64,000 nt of DNA, from positions 1 to 64,000 of the forward strand of contig NZ_NEJP01000011.1 in the NCBI RefSeq assembly GCF_002113125.1, in the 5' to 3' direction. The stretch comes from Pseudomonas sp. B20(2017). Its GTDB lineage: Bacteria; Pseudomonadota; Gammaproteobacteria; Pseudomonadales; Pseudomonadaceae. The notes under the pieces are model-generated. The model had not been told where the DNA came from and ran no database searches. It saw only the letters and a program-made list of their open reading frames with translations. This document shows positions 40,361 to 49,678 of this stretch, piece by piece (the stretch's first letter is position 1; every line of letters starts with the position of its first letter). The position numbers and the translations under genes are program-made.

Positions 40361-43066
40361 ATGCTGATGAACACTCCACGCTTCACGCTCAAACCCTTGG
40401 TGGCGACGATTTCCCGCCACCGTTTCGTTCCGTTGTACCTGGTGGCCATGGGGATGGGCGCCGGGGTTCAGGCCGCCGAGGACGACAACAGCGTCCCGGC
40501 CGCTGCGGCGGTGGTCGCACCGACCACGCAACTGCAACGGGTCGAAGTCACCGGTTCGGCGATCCGTCGGGTCGACGCGGAAACGGCGGTGCCGATCACC
40601 GTGCTCAAGGCAGATGAGCTGCGCAAACAGGGCGTGACCACCACCGCCGAACTGGTGCAGCGCATTACCGGCAGCCAGTCGATCAACAACAGCGCGGGCT
40701 CGGTTGGCGCGGCCACCGGCGGCGCCTCGTTCGCCGACATGCGCGGTATCGGCGCGAACAAGACGCTGGTGCTGCTCAACGGTCGGCGACTGGCGAACAA
40801 CGCCCTGTCGGGTACCAACTCGGCCGGCGGCGCGGTGGATCTGAACATGATCCCGTTTGCCGCGATCGAGCGCGTGGAAGTGCTGCGCGACGGCGCCTCG
40901 GCCCTGTACGGCACCGACGCCATCGGCGGCGTGATCAACTTCATCACCAAAAAATCCATGACCGACGGCCAGCTCACACTCGGCGGCGAAACCCCGACCC
41001 ACAGTGGCGGCGGTGCGACCAAGGACATGAGCGCCAGTTGGGGCTACGGCGACCTGGAACAGGACCGCTTCAACGTGCTCGGCGTGTTCAACTACAACAA
41101 GCAGCAGAACCTCGACGCCAACGACCGCTCCTTCGCCCGCGACTACGTGCCCGGCCGTGGCCTGGACCAGACCTCCGGCACCGCGTTCCCCGGCAACTAC
41201 AGCCAGAACGGCAACGCCACCAACCCGCTGGCCAACAGCAATTGCAACGGCCCCAACCTGGTGGCCCGCGACGGCCTCTGCCGTTTCAGCACCCGCGAAT
41301 ACATCGACCTGGTGCCGCAGACCGAGAAGACTTCGTTCTTCGGCAAGACCACCGGCAAACTGGCCGACGACCACAACGTCAACCTCGAATACTTCTGGTC
41401 GCGCAACAACAACGCCACCGCCGTGGGACCTGCGCCATTGACCGGCCTGAGCCTGGATTCGTCCTCGCCCTACTACCCCGGCAACGGCATCACCCCGGCG
41501 CCCACCGGTTTCGCCCTCGACCCGACGCAACCGGTGGACGTGAACTGGCGCGAGACCGCCGCCGGCCCGCGCGAATCGAAAGACCAGAACACCAGCCAGC
41601 GCTTCTTGCTGAGCTTCGACGGTCTGGTCGGCGGCTGGGACTACAACGTCGGCGCCTCGTACAACCAGAACAAGATCGTCTCCAGCGTTACCAGCGGCTA
41701 CGTCAGCGATCAGGCGATGATCGACGGTCTGGCCAGCGGCCTGCTCAACCCGTTCGGCCCGCAGACCAGCGCCGGTCAGCAGTACATCGATCAGGCCGCG
41801 TACCACGGCGCCTATTCCACGGCGGTCGGTCGGGTCGCCGGTTTCGACGGGCGAATCAGCCGCGAAATCGGTGACTGGTTCGGTGCCGGTCCGTCCGGCC
41901 TGGCCCTGGGCGGCGAGTACCGCAAAGAGAAATTCCACCAGGATTTCGAAGCCTTTGCCGGCGACATCCAGAGCCTGGGCATCGACCCGGCCGGCAGTGT
42001 CGAGGGCGACCGCAGCGTGAAAGCCGCCTACGCGGAAATCAACGTGCCGGTGCTCGACAGCCTGGAACTGTCCGCCGCCGTGCGTCACGACAAATACAGT
42101 GACTTCGGCAGCACCACCAACCCGAAATATTCGTTCCGTTATCAGCCGCTCAAGGAGCTGGTGGTCCGCGGCGCCTACAGCGAAGGCTTCCGCGCGCCGT
42201 CGCTGTATGAGTTGTATTCGCCGCGCAGCATCACCTACACCCAGGGCTACTACAACGACCCGGTGCTGTGTACCGGCGGCGTGGTGCAACCGGGCGGCAA
42301 CGGTGGGCGCGATTGCGGTCAGCAGTTCCTCAACCAGATCGGCGGCAACGAAGACCTGGCCCCGGAGAAAGCGCGCAACGTGACGCTGGGCTTTGTCTAT
42401 CAGCCGGTCAGCAATCTGTCAGTCGGCCTGGATTTCTGGTGGATTCACATCTCCAACCAGATCCAGCCGTTCCCGGAATCCACCGTGTTCGATCAGGCCG
42501 GCAGCTACCCTGACCGCTTCGTGCGCAACGCCGACGGCACGCTCAATTACATCGTCACCGGCAATGCCAACCTCGGCATCGTCGAAACCAACGGCGTCGA
42601 TGTGTCGCTGGACTATCGCTTTCCGAACACGCCGTACGGTCAGTTCGGTCTGGGCCTGCAAGGCACCTATGTCGACGAGTACGACTTCCAGAGCACCATC
42701 AAGGGCCCGTTCACCGACAAGGTCGGCGACTTCAAGGGCGACGGTGTGATTGCCCGCTGGAAACACAACCTGACCGGTTCCTGGACCTTCGGTGCAGCCC
42801 GCGCGGCGCTGACCAACCGCTTCACCACCGGCTACAACGACTACGACCGCGAGACCAACGCGCGGGTCGCGTCGTACTCGGTGTGGGACCTGTCGGCCGG
42901 CTACACCTTCGACAAGGTGCTGGATGTCGATGCCGGAGTGAAGAACCTGTTCGACCGCGATCCGCCGTTCTCCAACCAGGCCTACAACTTCCAGAGCGGT
43001 TATGACCCGCGCTACACCGACCCGCTGGGCCGCACGCTGTTTGCGCGCATGACGTACCACTTCTAA
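40361..43066 (+). CDS. TonB-dependent outer-membrane receptor
   Basis: A 901-residue receptor. Signal peptide about 1-36 (VAMGMGAGVQAA), TonB-box/plug start VEVTGSAIRRVDAETAVPITV (about 53 onward), plug domain to about 190 (NKTLVLLNGRRLANN, EVLRDGASALYGTDAIGGVINF), then a 22-strand barrel ending in MTYHF with a terminal Phe. There is no STN signalling domain, so surface-signalling control is not expected. The VTGSAIRR class is common in receptors for non-siderophore substrates. Its location between exbD and a peptide ABC importer suggests a peptide-like ligand. GGAA precedes the ATG at 40361. Confidence 0.9.
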   Translation: MLMNTPRFTLKPLVATISRHRFVPLYLVAMGMGAGVQAAEDDNSVPAAAAVVAPTTQLQRVEVTGSAIRRVDAETAVPITVLKADELRKQGVTTTAELVQRITGSQSINNSAGSVGAATGGASFADMRGIGANKTLVLLNGRRLANNALSGTNSAGGAVDLNMIPFAAIERVEVLRDGASALYGTDAIGGVINFITKKSMTDGQLTLGGETPTHSGGGATKDMSASWGYGDLEQDRFNVLGVFNYNKQQNLDANDRSFARDYVPGRGLDQTSGTAFPGNYSQNGNATNPLANSNCNGPNLVARDGLCRFSTREYIDLVPQTEKTSFFGKTTGKLADDHNVNLEYFWSRNNNATAVGPAPLTGLSLDSSSPYYPGNGITPAPTGFALDPTQPVDVNWRETAAGPRESKDQNTSQRFLLSFDGLVGGWDYNVGASYNQNKIVSSVTSGYVSDQAMIDGLASGLLNPFGPQTSAGQQYIDQAAYHGAYSTAVGRVAGFDGRISREIGDWFGAGPSGLALGGEYRKEKFHQDFEAFAGDIQSLGIDPAGSVEGDRSVKAAYAEINVPVLDSLELSAAVRHDKYSDFGSTTNPKYSFRYQPLKELVVRGAYSEGFRAPSLYELYSPRSITYTQGYYNDPVLCTGGVVQPGGNGGRDCGQQFLNQIGGNEDLAPEKARNVTLGFVYQPVSNLSVGLDFWWIHISNQIQPFPESTVFDQAGSYPDRFVRNADGTLNYIVTGNANLGIVETNGVDVSLDYRFPNTPYGQFGLGLQGTYVDEYDFQSTIKGPFTDKVGDFKGDGVIARWKHNLTGSWTFGAARAALTNRFTTGYNDYDRETNARVASYSVWDLSAGYTFDKVLDVDAGVKNLFDRDPPFSNQAYNFQSGYDPRYTDPLGRTLFARMTYHF

Positions 43067-43090
43067 CCCGAAATAAAACACCTCTCACCT

Positions 43091-43182
43091 TGTGGGAGCG
43101 AGCCTGCTCGCGAAGGCGTCTTGTCAGTCGACTCACACTTCGCTGAAACACCGCATTCGCGAGCAGGCTCGCTCCCACATGG
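43091..43182. repeat. Paired REP elements in the receptor-yejA gap
   Basis: GTGGGAGCGAGCCTGCTCGC (43092-43111) faces GCGAGCAGGCTCGCTCCCAC (43159-43178). The pair occupies almost the whole gap and may stabilise or modulate the polycistronic message. Confidence 0.9.
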
Positions 43183-43217
43183 GTTCCGTGTACTTCAGAG
43201 GTTTGAGGAGTGATCTC

Positions 43218-45089
43218 ATGAGTTTTCTGCGCAACATGGCCGGCCTGCTGCTCGGCAGCGCGCTGCTGTGCAACGCGGCATCTGCGCTGGCCGGCGGCAG
43301 CTACGCGATGACGGTGTACGGCGAGGCGCCGAAATACCCCGCCGGTTTCCAGCACTTCGATTTCGTCAATCCCGACGCCCCCAAGGGCGGCTCGCTCAGC
43401 CGCGCTTCGATGGAGATCGGTCAGTACAACTACATCACTCCGTACGCCGATCAGGGCATTTCCGTGGTGCAGGTCAACGACTGGGTGTACTCGCCGCTGG
43501 CGTTCCGCTCGCTGGACGAGCCCTACACCGTCTACGGTCTGGTGGCGCAATCCATGGAGCGCGACCCCGGTGGCCTGTGGGTGCGTTTCAACCTGAATCC
43601 CGAGGCACGCTTCGCCGATGGGACGCCGATCACCGCCGAGGACGTGCGCTACACCTTCGAGCTGTTGATGACCAAGGGCAGCCTGAGTTATCGCCAGCAA
43701 TACGCCGATGTGCAGGACGTGCTGATCGAAGGCCCGCGACAGATTCGCTTCACCTTCAAGAACAACCTCAACCGCACCCTGGCGCTGGATCTGGCGTCGC
43801 TGCGGCCGGTGCCCGAGCACTGGTGGAAAACCCGCGACTTCGCCAACGGCGGCGGCTTCGAGCCTCCGCTGGGCAGCGGCCCGTACCGCGTGAGCAAGGT
43901 CGACGCGGGGCGCAGCATCGGCTTCCAGCGCGATCCGGATTGGTGGGGCAAAGACCTGCCGGTCAGCCGCGGGATGTACAACTTCGACAGCCTGACCGTG
44001 AATTTCTACGGCGACACCGACGTCGCCCGGCAACTGCTGCAGGCCGGCGCGTTCGACTACAACCGCGAGTTTTCCTCGTCCGGCTATGTGGTCGGCTACG
44101 ACAGCCCGGCCCTGCGCGACGGGCGCCTGCAACAGGCAATTCTCGCCCCGGACAAACCGACCAGCGCCCAGGGTTTTGTGTTCAACCTGCAGAACCCGCT
44201 GTTCAAGGATCGCCGGGTGCGCAAGGCGCTGAGCCTGCTGTGGGATTTCGAGTGGACCAACAAGCAAATGATGCGCGGCTTCTACGTGCGCCAGAACAGC
44301 TACTGGCCGAAGAGTGAAATGGCCGCCACCGCGCTGCCCGACGCCGGGGAGCTGGCGATCCTCGAACCGCTGCGCGGACAGATTCCGGACGAGGTTTTCA
44401 GCCGGGTCTATCAGGCGCCGAAAACCGATGGCAGCGGCTACATTCGCGACAAGCAGTTGCAGGCCCTGAAGCTGTTGGCCGAGGCCGGATGGACGCCGAA
44501 AAACAACCGTCTGGTGAACGCCGCCGGCGAGCCCTTCGAATTCACCTTCCTCGACGGCCAGGGCGGCTTCGACCGCATGCTGCTGCCGTACAAACGCACC
44601 CTGGCGCAGATCGGCATCACCCTCAATTTGCGACGTATCGATTCGGCGCAGTACATCAACCGGCTCAACGCCCGGGACTACGACATGATCGTCACCAGTT
44701 TCCCGCGCAGCGGCGATCCGATCGTCTCGCCGGGCCGCGAGCTGTACAGCCTGTATGCCTCACAAAGCGCCACGCAAGTCGGCAGCTCCAATTCGATGGT
44801 GTTGGCCGACCCTGCGGTGGACCGGCTGATCGACGGTCTGGTCCAGGCCAATACCCGCGACGCCATGGTGCGTTACGCCCGCGCCCTCGACCGGGTGCTG
44901 CAATGGGGTGACTACATGATTCCCAACTACTACTCCAAAGGCACGCCGACGGTGTTTCAGAACCGCTTCGGCAGGCCGTCGGTGCAACCGATTTACAGCG
45001 AAGGCCTCGACACCTGGTGGGAGGTCTCGGCCAAGCCGCTGACCAATCAGCAAATGAGTGCCCTGCACCAGCTCGCGGGGGGCCAGTGA
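43218..45089 (+). CDS. yejA: Peptide-binding protein, YejA/NppA type
   Basis: A 623-residue periplasmic solute-binding protein (SBP_bac_5 family). Signal peptide 1-25 (CNAASALAGG), then AMTVYGEAPKYPAGFQHFDFVNPDAPKGG, the N-terminal signature of the YejA/microcin C subgroup. Family segments FADGTPITAEDVRYTFELL and NLQNPLFKDRRVRKALSLLWDFEW are present. Homologues bind large or modified peptides (microcin C, peptidyl nucleosides). GAGGAG stands 7 nt before the ATG at 43218; the longer frame begins inside the REP. Confidence 0.9.
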   Translation: MSFLRNMAGLLLGSALLCNAASALAGGSYAMTVYGEAPKYPAGFQHFDFVNPDAPKGGSLSRASMEIGQYNYITPYADQGISVVQVNDWVYSPLAFRSLDEPYTVYGLVAQSMERDPGGLWVRFNLNPEARFADGTPITAEDVRYTFELLMTKGSLSYRQQYADVQDVLIEGPRQIRFTFKNNLNRTLALDLASLRPVPEHWWKTRDFANGGGFEPPLGSGPYRVSKVDAGRSIGFQRDPDWWGKDLPVSRGMYNFDSLTVNFYGDTDVARQLLQAGAFDYNREFSSSGYVVGYDSPALRDGRLQQAILAPDKPTSAQGFVFNLQNPLFKDRRVRKALSLLWDFEWTNKQMMRGFYVRQNSYWPKSEMAATALPDAGELAILEPLRGQIPDEVFSRVYQAPKTDGSGYIRDKQLQALKLLAEAGWTPKNNRLVNAAGEPFEFTFLDGQGGFDRMLLPYKRTLAQIGITLNLRRIDSAQYINRLNARDYDMIVTSFPRSGDPIVSPGRELYSLYASQSATQVGSSNSMVLADPAVDRLIDGLVQANTRDAMVRYARALDRVLQWGDYMIPNYYSKGTPTVFQNRFGRPSVQPIYSEGLDTWWEVSAKPLTNQQMSALHQLAGGQ

Positions 45090-45090
45090 C

Positions 45091-46155
45091 ATGTGGCGTT
45101 ATCTGAGTCGACGTCTGTTGCTGATCATCCCGACGCTGCTGTGCATTCTGGTGGTCAACTTCGTCATCGTGCAGGCCGCGCCCGGCGGCCCGGTGGAACA
45201 GGCCATCGCTCGCCTGCAAGGCTTCGGCGGACACAGCATGGGCGGCGCCAGCGAAGTGACTGCGATCGGCGGGGCCGGACGCAGCAGCCGTGGCCTGGAC
45301 CCGGCGCTGATCGAAGAGATCAAGCACCACTACGGTTTCGACAAACCGATGCACGAACGCCTGTGGCTGATGCTCAAGAACTACGCGCAACTGGACCTGG
45401 GCAGCAGTTTCTTTCGCGGTGCGAAGGTGACGGATCTGATCGTGCAGAAGCTACCGGTGTCGCTGTCCCTCGGGCTGTGGGCGACCTTGATCACCTACCT
45501 GATTTCTATCCCGCTGGGCATTCGCAAGGCGATCCGCAACGGCAGCGCGTTCGATGTCTGGAGCAGCACGGCGATCATCGTCGGTTACGCGATGCCGGCG
45601 TTTCTGTTCGCGATCCTGTTGATCGTGGTGTTCGCCGGGGGCAGCTACGTCAACTGGTTTCCGGTGCAAGGTCTGGTCTCGGACAATTTCGACAGCCTGA
45701 GCCTGTGGGGCAAGGTCGGCGACTACCTGTGGCACCTGGTGTTGCCGGTGACGGCGCTGGTGATCGGCGGTTTTGCGACGCTGACGATCCTGACCAAGAA
45801 CAGCTTCCTCAACGAGATCAGCCGCCAGTACGTGATCACCGCGCGCGCCAAGGGCCTGACCGAAAGGCGCGTGCTCTACGGCCATGTGTTTCGCAACGCG
45901 ATGCTGCTGGTGGTGGCCGGTGTGCCGTCGGCGTTGATCGAGGTGTTTTTCGCCGGCTCCCTGCTGATCGAAACCATCTTCAACCTCGACGGCCTCGGCC
46001 GCATGAGCTACGAAGCGGCGGTGTCTCGGGACTATCCGGTGGTGTTCGGCACGCTGTTCCTGTTCACCCTGTTCGGCCTGTTGATCAAGCTGATCGGCGA
46101 CCTCTGCTACACCCTGCTCGACCCGCGCATCGACTTCTCGGCGAGGACTGCCTGA
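45091..46155 (+). CDS. yejB: Peptide ABC transporter permease, YejB type
   Basis: A 354-residue permease with six predicted helices, first at about 8-28 (LLLIIPTLLCILVVNFVIVQ). The large periplasmic insert rich in Gly (about 45-70) is typical of YejB. The EAA-like coupling loop is visible in ISRQYVITARAKGLTERRVLYGHVFRNAM. Starts one base after the yejA stop and overlaps yejE by one base. Confidence 0.93.
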   Translation: MWRYLSRRLLLIIPTLLCILVVNFVIVQAAPGGPVEQAIARLQGFGGHSMGGASEVTAIGGAGRSSRGLDPALIEEIKHHYGFDKPMHERLWLMLKNYAQLDLGSSFFRGAKVTDLIVQKLPVSLSLGLWATLITYLISIPLGIRKAIRNGSAFDVWSSTAIIVGYAMPAFLFAILLIVVFAGGSYVNWFPVQGLVSDNFDSLSLWGKVGDYLWHLVLPVTALVIGGFATLTILTKNSFLNEISRQYVITARAKGLTERRVLYGHVFRNAMLLVVAGVPSALIEVFFAGSLLIETIFNLDGLGRMSYEAAVSRDYPVVFGTLFLFTLFGLLIKLIGDLCYTLLDPRIDFSARTA

Positions 46156-47177
46156 TGTTCACACTCTCCCCTCTCGGCCGGCGGCGCATCGCGCAATTCA
46201 AGGCCAACCGTCGCGGGCGCTGGTCGCTGTGGCTGTTCGTCGGGCTGTGCCTGATCTGCCTCGGCGGTGAACTGATCGCCAACGACAAACCGCTGGTGAT
46301 CCGCTACCACGACGCTTTTTACTTCCCGATCCTCAGCGATTATCAGGAAACCGATTTCGGCGGCGAACTGCCGTTCCAGCCGGATTACGCTAGCAATTAC
46401 GTGCACAAACTGATCGAGGATCAGGGCGGCTGGATGCTGTTCCCGCCGATCCCGTTCAGCTACGACACGGTCAATTACGACCTCACTGAACCGGCGCCGA
46501 GTCCACCGTCCTCCAGCAACTGGCTGGGCACCGACGATCAGGCCCGGGACGTGTTGGCGCGGGTGATTTTCGGCACGCGGATTTCGATTCTGTTTGCGCT
46601 GATCCTCACCGCGGTCAGTGCGCTGGTCGGCATCGTCGCCGGGGCGTTGCAGGGTTATTACGGCGGCTGGGTCGACTTGCTCGGGCAACGGGTGCTGGAG
46701 ATCTGGTCGGGGCTGCCGGTGCTGTACCTGCTGATCATTTTGTCCGGGTTCGTCTCGCCGAGTTTCTGGTGGCTGCTGGGGATCATGGCGCTGTTTTCCT
46801 GGCTGGCACTGGTGGACGTGGTGCGCGCCGAGTTTCTGCGCGGGCGCAGCCTGGAATACGTCAAGGCCGCGCGGGCCCTGGGCTTGACGGACAGCGAACT
46901 GATGCGCCGGCACATTCTGCCCAACGCCATGACCTCCACCCTCACCTACCTGCCGTTCATTCTGACCGGCGCCATCGCCACCCTCACCGCGCTGGATTTT
47001 CTCGGCTTCGGCATGCCCGCCGGCACCGCGTCGCTGGGGGAACTGATCGGCCAGGCCAAGCGCAATCTGCAAGCACCGTGGCTGGGGCTGACGGCGTTTT
47101 TTGCCCTGGCGCTGATTCTTTCCTTGCTGGTGTTTATCGGCGAAGCCTGCCGTGACGCGTTCGATCCGCGATCCTGA
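46155..47177 (+). CDS. yejE: Peptide ABC transporter permease, YejE type
   Basis: A 340-residue permease. After one N-terminal helix a periplasmic segment (about 45-120, LPFQPDYASNYVHKLIEDQGGW) marks the YejE type. The NWLGTDDQARDVLARVIFGTRISI motif and coupling loop EYVKAARALGLTDSELMRRHILPNAM follow. Its ATG overlaps the yejB stop (TGATG). Confidence 0.94.
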   Translation: MFTLSPLGRRRIAQFKANRRGRWSLWLFVGLCLICLGGELIANDKPLVIRYHDAFYFPILSDYQETDFGGELPFQPDYASNYVHKLIEDQGGWMLFPPIPFSYDTVNYDLTEPAPSPPSSSNWLGTDDQARDVLARVIFGTRISILFALILTAVSALVGIVAGALQGYYGGWVDLLGQRVLEIWSGLPVLYLLIILSGFVSPSFWWLLGIMALFSWLALVDVVRAEFLRGRSLEYVKAARALGLTDSELMRRHILPNAMTSTLTYLPFILTGAIATLTALDFLGFGMPAGTASLGELIGQAKRNLQAPWLGLTAFFALALILSLLVFIGEACRDAFDPRS

Positions 47178-47191
47178 TCCCCGGAGCTGAA

Positions 47192-48877
47192 ATGACCGAC
47201 AACCTGATTGAAATCCGCGACCTGCGCGTCGCCTTCGCCGGGCACGAAGTGGTGCACGGCGTGAACCTCGACATCCGCCGTGGCGAATGCCTGGCACTGG
47301 TCGGCGAGTCCGGCTCGGGCAAGTCGGTGACGGCGCACTCGATCCTGCGTTTGCTGCCGGCCAAGACCGTCAGCAGCACGGGCAGCATCCGCTACAACGG
47401 CGTGGATTTGCTGCACGCCAGCGACCAGCAAATGCGCGGCTTGCGCGGCAACCGCATCGCGATGATTTTCCAGGAGCCGATGACCTCGCTGAACCCGTTG
47501 CACACGGTGGAAAAACAGATCAGCGAAGTGCTGGAAATCCACAAGGGACTCAAGGGCCGCGCCGCGCGCCAGCGCACGCTGGAACTGCTGGAACTGGTCG
47601 GCATTCGCCAGCCGTTGCAGCGTTTGAAGGCCTATCCGCATCAGCTCTCCGGCGGCCAGCGGCAACGGGTGATGATCGCCATGGCGCTGGCCAACGAACC
47701 GGAATTGCTGATCGCCGATGAGCCGACCACAGCGCTGGACGTGACCGTGCAGCAGAAGATTCTCGAGCTGCTGATCGAGTTGCAGCAACGCCTCGGCATG
47801 TCGCTGCTGCTGATCAGTCACGACCTCAATCTGGTGCGGCGCATCGCCCAACGGGTGTGCGTGATGCGCCACGGGGAAATCGTCGAACAGGCCGATTGCG
47901 CAACGCTGTTCCGCACCCCGCAGCATCCCTACAGCCGCCTGCTGATCGAGGCGGAACCGTCGGGGGCACCGGTGCCGAGTCGCTACGATCACAACCTGCT
48001 GGAAGTGGATGATCTGAAAGTCTGGTTCCCGCTGCCCAAAGCGTTGTTCAGCCGCACCCAGGAATACATCAAGGCCGTGGACGGCGTGAGTTTCCGTCTG
48101 CAACGGGGCAAGACCCTGGGCATTGTCGGCGAGTCCGGATCGGGCAAGTCGACGCTGGGCCAGGCGATTCTGCGGCTGGTGGAATCCGAGGGCGATATTC
48201 GGTTCGGCAACAAGCAACTGAGCCTGCTCAATCAGCGTTTGATGCGCCCGTTGCGCCGGCAGATCCAGGTGGTGTTCCAGGACCCGTTCGGCAGCCTCAG
48301 CCCTCGGATGTCGGTGCAACAGATCATCGCCGAAGGCCTGCTGACCCACGGCATCGGCACGCCCGAAGAGCGTGAGGCAGCGGTGATCCGTGTGCTGGAG
48401 GAAGTCGGCCTCGACCCGCAGAGCCGCCATCGCTATCCCCACGAATTCTCCGGCGGCCAGCGCCAGCGCATTTCCATCGCACGGGCGCTGGTGCTGGAAC
48501 CGGCGCTGATTCTGCTCGACGAACCGACCTCGGCGCTGGATCGCACGGTGCAGAAACAGGTGGTGGAATTATTGCGGCAGTTGCAGATCCGCCATGGCTT
48601 GACGTACCTGTTCATCAGCCATGACCTGGCGGTGGTGCATGCGCTGGCGCACGATTTGATGGTGATCAAGGACGGCAAGGTGGTGGAACAGGGAGCGTCG
48701 CGCCAGATTTTTGCGGCGCCGCAGCATGCCTATACCCAGGAACTCCTGAAAGCCTCCGGCCTGAAGCCTGACAAAGATCCCTGTGGGAGCGAGCTTGCTC
48801 GCGAAGGCGTCGGATCAGTCAGCATTTATGTGGCTGACACACCGTATTCGCGAGCAAGCTCGCTCCCACAGGGGTAA
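47192..48877 (+). CDS. yejF: Peptide ABC transporter ATPase, YejF type, with REP-derived tail
   Basis: A 561-residue fused double ATPase. Each half has Walker A (GESGSGKS at about 38 and about 315), signature (LSGGQRQR, FSGGQRQR) and Walker B (LLIADEPTT, LILLDEPTS). Both halves look active. Family members end near residue 530. Here the frame continues into a REP pair, which encodes residues about 530-561 (PCGSELAREGVG ... SRASSLPQG) and lies right before the stop. GGAG precedes the ATG, 14 bp after yejE. Last gene of the operon. Confidence 0.93.
   Translation: MTDNLIEIRDLRVAFAGHEVVHGVNLDIRRGECLALVGESGSGKSVTAHSILRLLPAKTVSSTGSIRYNGVDLLHASDQQMRGLRGNRIAMIFQEPMTSLNPLHTVEKQISEVLEIHKGLKGRAARQRTLELLELVGIRQPLQRLKAYPHQLSGGQRQRVMIAMALANEPELLIADEPTTALDVTVQQKILELLIELQQRLGMSLLLISHDLNLVRRIAQRVCVMRHGEIVEQADCATLFRTPQHPYSRLLIEAEPSGAPVPSRYDHNLLEVDDLKVWFPLPKALFSRTQEYIKAVDGVSFRLQRGKTLGIVGESGSGKSTLGQAILRLVESEGDIRFGNKQLSLLNQRLMRPLRRQIQVVFQDPFGSLSPRMSVQQIIAEGLLTHGIGTPEEREAAVIRVLEEVGLDPQSRHRYPHEFSGGQRQRISIARALVLEPALILLDEPTSALDRTVQKQVVELLRQLQIRHGLTYLFISHDLAVVHALAHDLMVIKDGKVVEQGASRQIFAAPQHAYTQELLKASGLKPDKDPCGSELAREGVGSVSIYVADTPYSRASSLPQG
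48781..48873. repeat. Paired REP elements inside the 3' end of yejF
   Basis: GTGGGAGCGAGCTTGCTCGC (48784-48803) faces GCGAGCAAGCTCGCTCCCAC (48850-48869). Both lie within the coding frame; the stop TAA comes 2 bp after the pair. Confidence 0.93.
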
Positions 48878-48994
48878 TCGATGGGGTTTGAAGTTTATTT
48901 TCCGGCCACTGCATCCAAACGCCTCCGTCACGGGTAGTCCCTGTAACAGCCCTCTTTCGGCTGTCAGCCGTTTACCCTTTTCGGAGAAGCACTG

Positions 48995-49516
48995 ATGAAC
49001 ATCACCCAACTGATTGGCCTCACCGGTTTGCTCGCCGTCGCCTCGACAAGCTTTGCCCAAAGCAGTTATCCCGACGCGATCAAGGTGCCGGACGGCCACA
49101 AGATCGCAATGGAAACCACCGGGGTCGGCGAGATCACCTACGAATGCCGGGACAAGGCCAATGTCGCCGGCCAGACCGAGTGGGTGTTCGTCGGCCCGAA
49201 AGCGGTGCTCAACGATCGCAGCGGCAAACAGGTCGGCACCTACTTCGGCCCGCCCGCTACCTGGCAGGCGCAGGACGGCTCGAAAGTCACCGGCACGCAA
49301 CTGGCCGTAGCACCGTCGAGCCCGGGCAACCTGCCCTATCAACTGGTCAAGGCCAACCCCGCCGAAGGCAAAGGCGCCATGAGCGGCGTGAGCTACATCC
49401 AGCGCGTCGCGCTCAAGGGCGGCGTGGCGCCGGGCAGCGAATGCACGGCTGCGAACAAGGGTAAACAGGAAGTGGTGAAGTACCAGGCCGACTACATTTT
49501 CTGGGCGGCGAACTGA
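48995..49516 (+). CDS. DUF3455 family secreted protein
   Basis: A 173-residue exported protein. Signal peptide 1-21 (LLAVASTSFAQ), then a single beta-rich DUF3455 domain with ITYECRDKAN, a conserved Cys, and GTYFGPPATWQAQDGSKVTG. A second Cys (GSECTA) allows one disulfide. GGAGAAG precedes the ATG. Function of the family is unknown. It is followed by a REP and then an ECF sigma gene on the same strand. Confidence 0.88.
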   Translation: MNITQLIGLTGLLAVASTSFAQSSYPDAIKVPDGHKIAMETTGVGEITYECRDKANVAGQTEWVFVGPKAVLNDRSGKQVGTYFGPPATWQAQDGSKVTGTQLAVAPSSPGNLPYQLVKANPAEGKGAMSGVSYIQRVALKGGVAPGSECTAANKGKQEVVKYQADYIFWAAN

Positions 49517-49525
49517 ACCCGGCCC

Positions 49526-49625
49526 GTGGGAGCGAGCCTGCTCGCGAGGCGTCACGTCAGTCAGCATCAACTTCAATGAGGTAACGCTTTCGTCGGATCG
49601 CCGCCCGGATCAAGCTCCCTCCCAT
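49526..49625. repeat. REP element with degenerate partner
   Basis: GTGGGAGCGAGCCTGCTCGC at 49526-49545 is intact; the facing partner (about 49595-49625, GGATCAAGCTCCCTCCCA) is degraded. Lies between the DUF3455 and sigma-factor genes. Confidence 0.75.
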
Positions 49626-49678
49626 GCGGATCGCGGTGTTGCCTGGATGTTTTGGTGAGGTTTGCTAGATTGCAGGAC

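Noticed and set aside
40340..42289. 649-residue open frame antisense to the TonB-dependent receptor
   Set aside because: It mirrors codon bias of the real receptor gene and shows no motif; the receptor has an intact signal peptide, plug and barrel.
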